64,000 bases of DNA from JBPYCR01 sp051846935. GTDB lineage: Bacteria > Bacillota > Bacilli > Bacillales > Amphibacillaceae. The DNA is taken from assembly GCF_051846935.1 (NCBI RefSeq), contig NZ_JBPYCS010000006.1:1-64000 (forward strand), written 5' to 3'. The stretch's first letter is position 1; each line of letters begins with the position of its first letter. Shown here one piece after another: positions 9,593 to 17,870 of the stretch. Made by a program: the position numbers and the translations under genes. The notes under the pieces are model-generated. The model did no database searches. It was not told where the DNA came from and worked only from the letters and a program-made list of their open reading frames with translations.

Positions 9593-11335
9593 TTAACGCA
9601 TGTTTGCCGGAAATATAACTTCTCTGCTTAGGACATCGTAAATCCCTTGCTGTGTAACTCGAATATAAGGCAAATGGGTTGATGATAAAAATAATATTGT
9701 ATACACAGGGTCAGAAAAGGAATAACCGTAGGATTGTAATAAATGTTTCAGCTTCTTTTCTTCAGCGATGAGCTGCTTCATCGTGCCTCCATACATAACT
9801 CCACTAAGCTCTAATTTCATTTCAAATATTATTTGACCGTCATGTGCTAAAACAATTCCGCCGCCTATTTCCTTTAATCGCTTCCATGCAAGCAGTATAT
9901 CCTTTTTACTTTTACCAATAAATACGAGATCACCTGTAGAAGAATACGAGCTAGCCAATGCACCTAGCTTACGAGTAAATCCATTAATCACCGTGTTGAC
10001 ACGCCACTTTCCATTACGATCAATAAACAAAAGAAATGCATCGTCATTATCACACGGCAGTTCCTCCACCGTAATGTCAATTTCAACTGGATAAGGTTTC
10101 ATAATTACTTCATTCATAAGCTTTAATCCGATTGGCGTAGAAAATTGTAAATCATAAATTCCTACCTCCCAATCAAAAGCGAGCGGTGTAATCTCAAACG
10201 TATTCCAATTGATCGTTTGTTCGATGCTTTGCTCTTTCCCATCCTTTACAATCCATTTGCCTTTTGCCATTACACTTAACGGATGGGGGTCATCTTTTTC
10301 ATATAAAACATTCAAATGAGCAATTCGGCCAGGTGCAATACTTCCAATTCGTTCATCCAACCCAAAATGTTTCGCTGGATTGTATGTAGCCATTCGATAT
10401 GCTTCCTCTATTGGTACACCTTTTTTGATTGCAACTTCGATACATAAATTCATCATACCTGCTTCATAAAAGGCTGGTGTAGAGCCATCGGTAGTCATTG
10501 TTAGTTGATCATATGCTTGAAATTGCTCTGTCCCAAGCTCATCTAAAATTTTTGGTAAATCAGGTCGTATCGACGAGTACCTTAACCCTACCTGGTATCC
10601 AAGCTCAAGTCGCTTTATTACATCTTCTCCCGACATGGATTCATGGTCCGCATTAACACCCAGTAGTTTTAGTTTTGTTAATGTATCCACTGAAGCACCA
10701 GGCAAATGCCCCTCTATTGGCTTACCTAATTTTTTAGTCTCTTGAATCCAATATAGTAAACGATCATCTCCATCCAGTAAGCTTGGCCAAGATGATAATT
10801 CGCCACCTTGGACAACGGACTCGTTTGATACCCAATCCATTACATCACGTGTATTGAAATAGTGTTCTTCGTGCTGTAAAGCAGTTTGGGAATCGTACCT
10901 TGCCCACCAATACATAGAAACAGGCAAGCGATTAAAGTCATCTATCAAAGTAAACGCTTTCTTTTTATTCAAAATCGTTTGCCAACGCATGCTGTCATTG
11001 ATTAACGTAGTCGTACCGTAGCGCGCTGCATGAAGTGCCAATTGCTCAGGGTTATACAGTTGAAACGGATGTGCATGCGGCTCCACATACCCTGGTACAA
11101 CATATTGACCGGTTAAATCAATAATTTCCGTCTGTTTATCCCCTTCGATGAGTTGCTTACCGACATAAACGATTCGATCATTGTATATCCAAATATTCGC
11201 CTGCAACCATTGTTTCGTAAATATATTTAAATACGTGGCGTTTTTTAAAATTATCGTTGGATTTTTCTTTCCATCCACAACGGCAACATGTTCACGTAGC
11301 TCACGGTTTCTCCAATATAAGCCCTGCTCTAACAT
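9593..11335 (-). CDS. yerA: Adenine deaminase-like amidohydrolase (YerA type)
   Basis: 580 residues from the ATG at 11335 (MLEQGLYWRNRELREHVAVV), the size of B. subtilis YerA. Amidohydrolase features: the first metal ligands in VEPHAHPFQ, EGHLPGASVD and NADHESMSGED supplying further histidines, and TTDGSTPAFYE with the metal-binding Asp. The protein is annotated in relatives as a putative adenine deaminase, a salvage step from adenine to hypoxanthine, but YerA paralogues may act on other substrates. The frame is open up to 11506, but that extension lacks the conserved beginning and a GGAGAG site precedes 11335. It follows purD, fitting a purine-linked role. Confidence 0.85.
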   Translation of the reverse strand: MLEQGLYWRNRELREHVAVVDGKKNPTIILKNATYLNIFTKQWLQANIWIYNDRIVYVGKQLIEGDKQTEIIDLTGQYVVPGYVEPHAHPFQLYNPEQLALHAARYGTTTLINDSMRWQTILNKKKAFTLIDDFNRLPVSMYWWARYDSQTALQHEEHYFNTRDVMDWVSNESVVQGGELSSWPSLLDGDDRLLYWIQETKKLGKPIEGHLPGASVDTLTKLKLLGVNADHESMSGEDVIKRLELGYQVGLRYSSIRPDLPKILDELGTEQFQAYDQLTMTTDGSTPAFYEAGMMNLCIEVAIKKGVPIEEAYRMATYNPAKHFGLDERIGSIAPGRIAHLNVLYEKDDPHPLSVMAKGKWIVKDGKEQSIEQTINWNTFEITPLAFDWEVGIYDLQFSTPIGLKLMNEVIMKPYPVEIDITVEELPCDNDDAFLLFIDRNGKWRVNTVINGFTRKLGALASSYSSTGDLVFIGKSKKDILLAWKRLKEIGGGIVLAHDGQIIFEMKLELSGVMYGGTMKQLIAEEKKLKHLLQSYGYSFSDPVYTILFLSSTHLPYIRVTQQGIYDVLSREVIFPANMR

Positions 11336-11517
11336 AATAAAACAACTCTCCAATTTATATAGTCTCTCACTCCTTTTTAGTTTACCATATTTTCGTTCCT
11401 GTTTTACGTCGTTTTGTATCGTTAAATTGACTATTTTATGGCAGCGTAATAAAAGGTTCCACTCATTAATCGAAAATGAGTGAAACCTTCTTAATATACG
11501 ATCCATATTATTACTCG

Positions 11518-12768
11518 TTATACGTTTGTTCCAATATCCTTTCGGTAAAAGAAAGCATCTGTCGAATCAAATACGTGTAAGTACTCATAGGCAAATTGCG
11601 CAGCCGCATCTAGACTGCCTCCAACCGCACCGACTAACAACACTCTACCCCCATTTGATACAACGCCGTTATCTGTCTTTTTTGTACCAGCCTGAACTAC
11701 AAATGTATTGTTCGCAGGCTCGGAAAAAGGAATAAGCGCATCCTTTTTATAAGTGCCTGGATAACCTGTCGATGCTACTACTACTCCGACACATGCTTCA
11801 TCTTTCCACTCTAGTTCAGGATCGTTTCCTGCCATTACATCCGTAATCACTTGAACAAGATCGTTTTTCATTAACGGCAATACAACCTGTGTCTCGGGAT
11901 CACCAAAGCGTGTATTGAATTCAATTACTTTTGGACCATCTGCTGTGTTCATAAGCCCAGCATATAAAATTCCTGTAAATGGACGATCTTCTTCCATTAA
12001 GCTATCTGCCGCTTTTTGCAATACAACTTGTTCTGTATATTCCAAAATAGCATCTGTAATGTCTGGTACAGGAGCAAATGCACCCATGCCCCCTGTGTTT
12101 GGTCCTTCGTCATTATCATATGCGCGCTTATGATCTCTTGCAGGCATCATCGGATAAACATTGTTCTCATGAACAAAAGCCATTAAAGAAAATTCCTTTC
12201 CTTCTAAAAACTCTTCAATGACAATCGTAGTTCCTGCTTCAGCAAACTTTCTTTCAATCATCATATGATCAATCGCTTCAATTGCCTGTTGTTTCGTCTC
12301 AGCAACAATTACACCTTTTCCTTCCGCTAATCCATCTGCTTTCACAACAATCGGTGCGCCTTGTTCTTCTATATATTGCTTTGCAGCTTCTGCATCTGTA
12401 AATGTTTCATACTTAGCTGTTGGAATATCGTATTTTTTCATAAAATCCTTTGCAAAGCTTTTGCTGCCTTCAAGCAATGCTGCCTTTTCCGTCGGTGCAA
12501 AAACAGCTAAATTCTCTGCTTGAAAACGATCGGCAATGCCAGCATTCAATGGTGCTTCTGGCCCGACAATCGTTAAATCAATTGCCGCTTCCTTTGCAAA
12601 ATGAACTAAACCATCAATGTCGAGCTCGTTAATGTCAACACACGTTGCATGCTGGCCCATACCACCATTTCCTGGTGCAGCATACAGTTTATCGACCTTG
12701 TTGCTTTTCTCCAATTGCATAATCAAGCTATGCTCGCGTCCACCGCGTCCTACAACCAATATATTCAT
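11518..12768 (-). CDS. purD: Phosphoribosylamine-glycine ligase PurD
   Basis: 416-residue ATP-grasp enzyme catalysing step 2 of de novo purine synthesis (PRA + glycine to GAR). Visible: N-terminal LVVGRGGREHSLIMQL nucleotide fold, ATP-grasp lid GLAEGKGVIVAE, GMGAFAP, and the metal-binding FNTRFGDPETQ near residue 285. Full length and without frame breaks. It is the last gene of the pur operon, after purH with a 171-bp gap that is larger than usual for this pair. Confidence 0.96.
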   Translation of the reverse strand: MNILVVGRGGREHSLIMQLEKSNKVDKLYAAPGNGGMGQHATCVDINELDIDGLVHFAKEAAIDLTIVGPEAPLNAGIADRFQAENLAVFAPTEKAALLEGSKSFAKDFMKKYDIPTAKYETFTDAEAAKQYIEEQGAPIVVKADGLAEGKGVIVAETKQQAIEAIDHMMIERKFAEAGTTIVIEEFLEGKEFSLMAFVHENNVYPMMPARDHKRAYDNDEGPNTGGMGAFAPVPDITDAILEYTEQVVLQKAADSLMEEDRPFTGILYAGLMNTADGPKVIEFNTRFGDPETQVVLPLMKNDLVQVITDVMAGNDPELEWKDEACVGVVVASTGYPGTYKKDALIPFSEPANNTFVVQAGTKKTDNGVVSNGGRVLLVGAVGGSLDAAAQFAYEYLHVFDSTDAFFYRKDIGTNV

Positions 12769-12939
12769 TCAATTTCAGTCCTTTTAATTGTTTATAAACG
12801 CTTTAATCGACCAGATAAAAACGGGAATAATGCGACAGCAGAATTTATTAGCTCCCTTTATAACTCTGCAACGCTATGATAGAGCTTTTATCCTTTTAAA
12901 AACGTGAAATGCTGCTTAATCGTAAATGGCTTTTTAAAC

Positions 12940-14475
12940 CTAATGTTTAAAATGACGCATATTTGTAAACACCATAGCGATATCATGAGCATTACAAGCC
13001 TCAATGGAATCCTGATCCCGCTTAGAGCCACCGGGCTGAATTATGGCTGTAATACCAGCTTTAGCTGCAGCTTCTACCGTATCTGGCATTGGGAAAAACG
13101 CATCCGAAGCTAAAACAGCTCCATTTGCTTTGGATGCTGCTTGCTCAATTGCAATTGCGGCAGCTCCTACTCTGTTCATCTGACCTGCACCAATACCAAT
13201 TGTTTGCTTATCTTTAGCTAGTACAATAGCATTTGACTTCACATGCTTAACTGCCTTCCAAGCAAAGAGTAAGTCCGCTCTTTCTTGTTCCGTTGGCTGA
13301 CGTTTTGTCGGACATGTCAATTGTTCCGCTGTCACATTTCCTTGATCACTATTTTGAACAAGCGCGCCACCTTTTACAGACTTTAGTTGGTTATGAATCT
13401 TTCCATCTTTGCTCATCGAAACCGTCAATAGCCGGATATTTTTCTTTTGTGTCAAAGTATGCAATGCATCCTCCGTAAAACTAGGGGCCATAACAATTTC
13501 TAAAAACAATTCACTTAGTTGTTCGGCTGTCTGTTTGTCTACCTCACGGTTGCATGCGATAATTCCGCCAAAAATAGAAACTGGATCGGCAGCATACGCT
13601 CGTTCAAATGCAGTACTAATCTGATCAGCAAGTCCAATTCCACACGGATTCATATGTTTAACTGCGACTACTGCAGGCGCATCGTATTCAGCTACAATTT
13701 CAAGTGCAGCATTTGCATCCTGAATATTATTGTAAGACAATTCCTTTCCATGAAGCTGGTTTGCCGATGCTAAGCTTAATGGAGTTGCTTGCGCTTCCTT
13801 ATAAAACGCTGCATCCTGATGTGGATTTTCTCCATAGCGTAAGGTTTGAACTTTTTCATATGTAACGGTATACGTTTCAGGATAAGCTTCCTCCGTCTGT
13901 TCCGTAAAATATCGTGCGATCATCGCATCGTAATGAGCGGTATGACGAAACACCTTTGCAGCTAACTGATGGCGTTTAGCTAAGCTTAAACGATCTTCTT
14001 GTAACGCCTGTAACACGTCGTCATAGTCCGTAGGGTCAACAATGACCGTAACATGTTGGAAGTTCTTAGCGGCAGCGCGTAACATCGTCGGTCCACCAAT
14101 ATCAATGTTTTCAACAATCTCCTCATCCGAAACCCCTGTCTTTGCAAGCGTTTCTTTAAATGGATATAAATTTACGATAACGAGATCTATCGGGTCAATT
14201 TTATTTTCTTTTAATTGATTTTCATGGGCTCTATTGTCTCTTTTTGCTAAAAGTCCTCCATGGACGTTTGGATGAAGTGTTTTTACTCGTCCATCTAATA
14301 TTTCCGGAAAACCGGTAATTTGATCCACATTTATTGCATCCACACCTGCTTCTTGGAGCAATTGTAAAGTCCCGCCTGTGGATATCACTTCATACCCTAA
14401 ATCTGTTAGCCCTTTTGCAAATGGTACAATGTTTTCCTTGTTAGAAACACTAATTAAAGCTCGCTTATTCATCAT
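12940..14475 (-). CDS. purH: Bifunctional AICAR formyltransferase/IMP cyclohydrolase PurH
   Basis: 511 residues, standard size. It performs the last two steps to IMP. The N-terminal MGS-like cyclohydrolase domain is seen as RALISVSNKENIVPFAKGL and GRVKTLHPNVHGG; the C-terminal formyltransferase part as RYGENPHQDAAFY, AVVAVKHMNPCGIG, QMNRVGAAAIAI and FFPMPDTVEAAA. No damage. It is preceded by a 257-bp intergenic stretch before purN's stop in this operon, with no recognisable terminator. Confidence 0.97.
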   Translation of the reverse strand: MMNKRALISVSNKENIVPFAKGLTDLGYEVISTGGTLQLLQEAGVDAINVDQITGFPEILDGRVKTLHPNVHGGLLAKRDNRAHENQLKENKIDPIDLVIVNLYPFKETLAKTGVSDEEIVENIDIGGPTMLRAAAKNFQHVTVIVDPTDYDDVLQALQEDRLSLAKRHQLAAKVFRHTAHYDAMIARYFTEQTEEAYPETYTVTYEKVQTLRYGENPHQDAAFYKEAQATPLSLASANQLHGKELSYNNIQDANAALEIVAEYDAPAVVAVKHMNPCGIGLADQISTAFERAYAADPVSIFGGIIACNREVDKQTAEQLSELFLEIVMAPSFTEDALHTLTQKKNIRLLTVSMSKDGKIHNQLKSVKGGALVQNSDQGNVTAEQLTCPTKRQPTEQERADLLFAWKAVKHVKSNAIVLAKDKQTIGIGAGQMNRVGAAAIAIEQAASKANGAVLASDAFFPMPDTVEAAAKAGITAIIQPGGSKRDQDSIEACNAHDIAMVFTNMRHFKH

Positions 14476-14732
14476 TAAACTCCTTGTATAGTAGTTAAGA
14501 CGTGTTTTCGCCTATTGTCTCTGTCTAACTTTCATTTGAACACATTGAAAAAAGTAATACGTAAGTACGTTCAGGCGAACGCTTTATGTAAAATAGCTTA
14601 AACAACTGCCTACTTACAAAAAACGCGCTACCAGCACAAGACGCATGCTCTTATTAAAATGACACCCGTTTGTTATTTACAATTTGGACGATAGCTTCGT
14701 CTAAATTTTGGAAAAGTAGTTACGTAATCGCA

Positions 14733-15302
14733 TCACTCATCACGTTTTACTAGTTTCTTTATTACACGCGAATATAACCGATGCTCTATTGCTTGAATCC
14801 GCGTTTTTAAAGAATCAATCGTGTCATTTGGTAATATTTCTACCTCTTCTTGTGCGATGATCGGGCCTGTATCCATTCCCTCATCAACATAATGAACTGT
14901 CACACCCGTTTTTTTAACACCAGCTTGATATGCTTGTCCGATCGCATCAATGCCAGGAAATGCCGGCAAAAGAGATGGGTGAATATTGATGATTTTACCT
15001 TCGTACGAATCTAGCAGCGTCTTGCCAATCATACGCATATAGCCCGCTAAAAACACCCACGTAATTTCTTCCTCTTGTAGACGACGAAGAATACTACTTT
15101 CGTATGCTTCTTTAGATGCAAACTTTTTCGGTTCCGCTACATACGTAGGTACGGAAAAAGCAGCCGCCTTTTCAATCACCTGTGCTTCGGGCTGATCACA
15201 TACGAGTAACTTAATGTCGCAGCCAAGATTTCCTTCACGCATAATTGCTTCAAAGTTACTCCCAGTTCCAGATGCAAACACAGCTGCTCGTATACTACGC
15301 AT
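14733..15302 (-). CDS. purN: Phosphoribosylglycinamide formyltransferase PurN
   Basis: 189 residues; transfers a formyl group from 10-formyl-THF to GAR (step 3). Signature residues are present: VFASGTGSNFEAI at the N-terminus and the catalytic Asn-His-Asp set in IINIHPSLLPAFPG and HYVDEGMDTGP. Its ATG overlaps the purM stop by 8 bp, implying translational coupling in the operon. Confidence 0.96.
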   Translation of the reverse strand: MRSIRAAVFASGTGSNFEAIMREGNLGCDIKLLVCDQPEAQVIEKAAAFSVPTYVAEPKKFASKEAYESSILRRLQEEEITWVFLAGYMRMIGKTLLDSYEGKIINIHPSLLPAFPGIDAIGQAYQAGVKKTGVTVHYVDEGMDTGPIIAQEEVEILPNDTIDSLKTRIQAIEHRLYSRVIKKLVKRDE

Positions 15303-16314
15303 GGAAAAATACTCCTTCTCGATCGACTACTTTGCCAATAATACTCGCTGTTTCTCCTTGTTCTTGTAAAATACCCAATGCTTTGTCTGCATCTTCTTTT
15401 GCAACAACAAGCGCCATGCCTATTCCCATGTTAAAAACTCCGTACATTTCCTCAGTAGTAATTTGTCCTTCGTTTTGCAAAAACGCGAAAATCTCTGGTA
15501 CTTCCCACGTATTTGGGTGTAGCTCAACCCCTAATCCTTTCGGTAACATGCGAGGGAAATTCTCGTAAAACCCACCACCAGTTATATGAGAAATGCCTTT
15601 AATTTGCAATGCATCCATAGCTGCTGCTACAGACTTCGCATAAATTTTTGTAGGTGTTAGAAGCACCTCACCTAACGGCTTAGAAAGTCCTTCGTATTTT
15701 TCAAAAAGATCCTTTTTTTCAATTAATTTACGTACGAGAGAATACCCGTTTGAATGTACACCACTAGAAGCTATTCCAATTACAAGATCATCCGTTTCGA
15801 TTGCTTCTCCAGTTATTAATTTTGACTTTTCAGCAATTCCTACGGTAAATCCAGCTAAATCATATTCCTCGGTTTCATACATTCCAGGCATTTCAGCAGT
15901 TTCTCCCCCGATAAGTGCAGCACCTGCCTGTACACAGCCTGCGGAAATACCTGCAACAATTTGTTCGATAACTTCCGGATTATTTTCCCCGCATCCAATA
16001 TAATCAAGGAAAAATAATGGCTTTGCTCCTTGAGCAACAATATCATTTACACACATTGCAACGAGGTCAATTCCGATTGTATCGTGCGTATCCATCTGGA
16101 AAGCGAGCTTTAGCTTTGTGCCGACACCATCTGTTCCCGAAACGAGGACAGGCTCTTCGTACTGAAAACCTGTCAGCTCAAACAACCCAGCAAAAGCACC
16201 AATACCACCTAACACCTCAGGACGGGAAGTTTTGGCAATATGCTTTTTCATGCGTTCTACAGCTTCATATCCTTTTTCAACGTCGACACCGGCTTTTTTA
16301 TATACATTTGACAT
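15295..16314 (-). CDS. purM: AIR synthetase PurM
   Basis: 339 residues; phosphoribosylformylglycinamidine cyclo-ligase, converting FGAM to AIR (step 5). Contains the family's N-terminal YKKAGVDVEKGYEAVERM, SGTDGVGTKLKLA (about residue 60), DLVAMCVNDIVAQGAKP, GGETAEMPGMY and SSGVHSNGYSLVRK. It depends on FGAM made by the PurL/PurQ/PurS complex, of which only purL is seen here. Upstream of it lies a 204-bp gap containing a hairpin. Confidence 0.97.
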   Translation of the reverse strand: MSNVYKKAGVDVEKGYEAVERMKKHIAKTSRPEVLGGIGAFAGLFELTGFQYEEPVLVSGTDGVGTKLKLAFQMDTHDTIGIDLVAMCVNDIVAQGAKPLFFLDYIGCGENNPEVIEQIVAGISAGCVQAGAALIGGETAEMPGMYETEEYDLAGFTVGIAEKSKLITGEAIETDDLVIGIASSGVHSNGYSLVRKLIEKKDLFEKYEGLSKPLGEVLLTPTKIYAKSVAAAMDALQIKGISHITGGGFYENFPRMLPKGLGVELHPNTWEVPEIFAFLQNEGQITTEEMYGVFNMGIGMALVVAKEDADKALGILQEQGETASIIGKVVDREGVFFHA

Positions 16315-16454
16315 TTATTACGCCCCTACTATAAGTGATGTAAAAAAATTGTTTAATCCTTTACGTACCATCGTACTATGCATTTCTCGCATACTATTTT
16401 TTTCAATATAATATCTTAAAGTCCCCTCACATGAACGGTACAGGTCCATGTACG

Positions 16455-16490
16455 CGCACACGCTCGCTATGAGAAATCAAAGCGTGTACG
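16455..16490. repeat. Hairpin between purF and purM
   Basis: Ten-base arms CGCACACGCT (16455-16464) and AGCGTGTACG (16481-16490) pair with one G-U. T-rich sequence follows only in the plus direction, so it does not look like a terminator for the operon; it could be an mRNA processing or stability element. Confidence 0.45.
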
Positions 16491-16518
16491 TTTTATTTGT
16501 TTATTTATCGTGTAGTTC

Positions 16519-17856
16519 CTATAGTTGTACGGGATAATCGCCGGTGAAACAGGCGGTGCAAATCCCTTGGTTTATTGTTTTATCTTTAACAATTGCGTTT
16601 TCCAAGCCTTCTTGACTTAAAAAAGCTACACTATCTGCTCCAATAATCTCTCTTATTTCTTCAATTGAGTTATTCGCTGCGATAAGCTCTTCTTTCGTCT
16701 TCATATCAATTCCGTAATAGCACGGATTCTCAATATGTGGGGAGGCGATTCGGACATGCACTTCCGTCGCTCCCGCTTCTTTGATCATTCGAACAATTCG
16801 TTTACACGTTGTTCCCCGGACTATCGAGTCATCAATCATAACGACACGCTTCCCGTGCACGATGCCTCGTACAGGCGTAAGCTTCATTTTAACACCTTGG
16901 TCACGCAGCTCTTGCGTCGGCTGGATAAACGTACGACCAATATAGCGATTTTTTATAACGCCCATTTCATATGGCAACCCACTTTCTTCGGCATACCCGA
17001 TCGCTGCTGAAATACTTGAATCAGGCACTCCTGTTACAACATCCGCTTCAACTGGAGCTTCTTTCGCCAGTTCTATTCCCATTTTTTTACGGGAGGCGTG
17101 AACATTAACATGGTTTAAATCACTATCTGGTCTGGACAAGTAGACATATTCCATCCCACAAATTTGACGCGCTTCACGGAAAGCAAACCGATTTGCTTTT
17201 ATTCCTTCATCGCTAATTGTCAGTAATTCACCTGGGAGCACTTCGCGTTCAAAGGTTGCCCCTACGATGTCAAATGCACACGTTTCTGCAGCGACGACAT
17301 AAGCATCTCCTAATCGTCCAATAGATAATGGCCGTATGCCTCGCGGGTCAAGCGCAACAAACATTCGATCTTCTTTCAGCATTATAAAAGCGTACGCACC
17401 AACAATTTCTTGTAACGCTTCAATAATCGCTTCTTCCGTTATGTCCGTTCCTGTACGTTTAATTAAATGGGCTAAAATTTCTGGATCTGACGTCGTTTGT
17501 AAAATACTTCCTTTTGCTTCAAGCTTGCCTCGTAATGTGTGCGCGTTCATAATATTTCCATTATGAGCAATAGCAAAGCTGCCCTTTTGTGATCGGAAAA
17601 TGAGTGGCTGAACTGCATCGACTTCACTATCTCCTTTTCCTGCATAACGCACATGACCTATTGCTGCACGTCCGCTAAGCTTAGAAAAATCGACCCTTTT
17701 AAAAACATCATTTACTAATCCAAGTCCACGATGAAGCTTTAAATTCTCTCCATCACTAATGACTAGTCCTGCACTTTCCTGCCCGCGGTGCTGAAGAGCA
17801 TGAAGGCCATAATACGTGATTGCTGCTGCCTGTTCGTGTCCCCAAATTCCAAACAT
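16519..17856 (-). CDS. purF: Amidophosphoribosyltransferase PurF lacking its N-terminal catalytic Cys
   Basis: 445 residues from ATG 17856, seven bases after AGAGGA. PurF makes phosphoribosylamine from PRPP and glutamine, the committed purine step. Intact parts: glutaminase residues HALQHRGQESAG and AHNGN; PRPP loop VVMIDDSIVRGTT; four Fe-S cluster Cys (QICGME, NPCYYG, GICTAC). The nucleophile that must be residue 1 of mature PurF is not in the open frame: TGT for Cys lies at 17860-17862 in the same frame, preceded by Glu-Glu, but the only codons between it and an upstream in-frame TAA (17871 region) are ATA, AAA, GAG, GAA. The frame reads E-I-K-stop-I-K-E-E-C-V-M-F-G-I-W-G, spaced exactly like the known EIKGLNEECGVFGIWG propeptide. 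C-terminus is also short (ends YPVQL). Confidence 0.85.
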   Translation of the reverse strand: MFGIWGHEQAAAITYYGLHALQHRGQESAGLVISDGENLKLHRGLGLVNDVFKRVDFSKLSGRAAIGHVRYAGKGDSEVDAVQPLIFRSQKGSFAIAHNGNIMNAHTLRGKLEAKGSILQTTSDPEILAHLIKRTGTDITEEAIIEALQEIVGAYAFIMLKEDRMFVALDPRGIRPLSIGRLGDAYVVAAETCAFDIVGATFEREVLPGELLTISDEGIKANRFAFREARQICGMEYVYLSRPDSDLNHVNVHASRKKMGIELAKEAPVEADVVTGVPDSSISAAIGYAEESGLPYEMGVIKNRYIGRTFIQPTQELRDQGVKMKLTPVRGIVHGKRVVMIDDSIVRGTTCKRIVRMIKEAGATEVHVRIASPHIENPCYYGIDMKTKEELIAANNSIEEIREIIGADSVAFLSQEGLENAIVKDKTINQGICTACFTGDYPVQL

Positions 17857-17870
17857 CACACATTCCTCTT

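Noticed and set aside
11336..11506. Longer N-terminus of the YerA-like protein
   Set aside because: The extra 57 codons have no homology pattern and are Arg/Lys-rich; the ATG at 11335 has a ribosome site and gives the family length.
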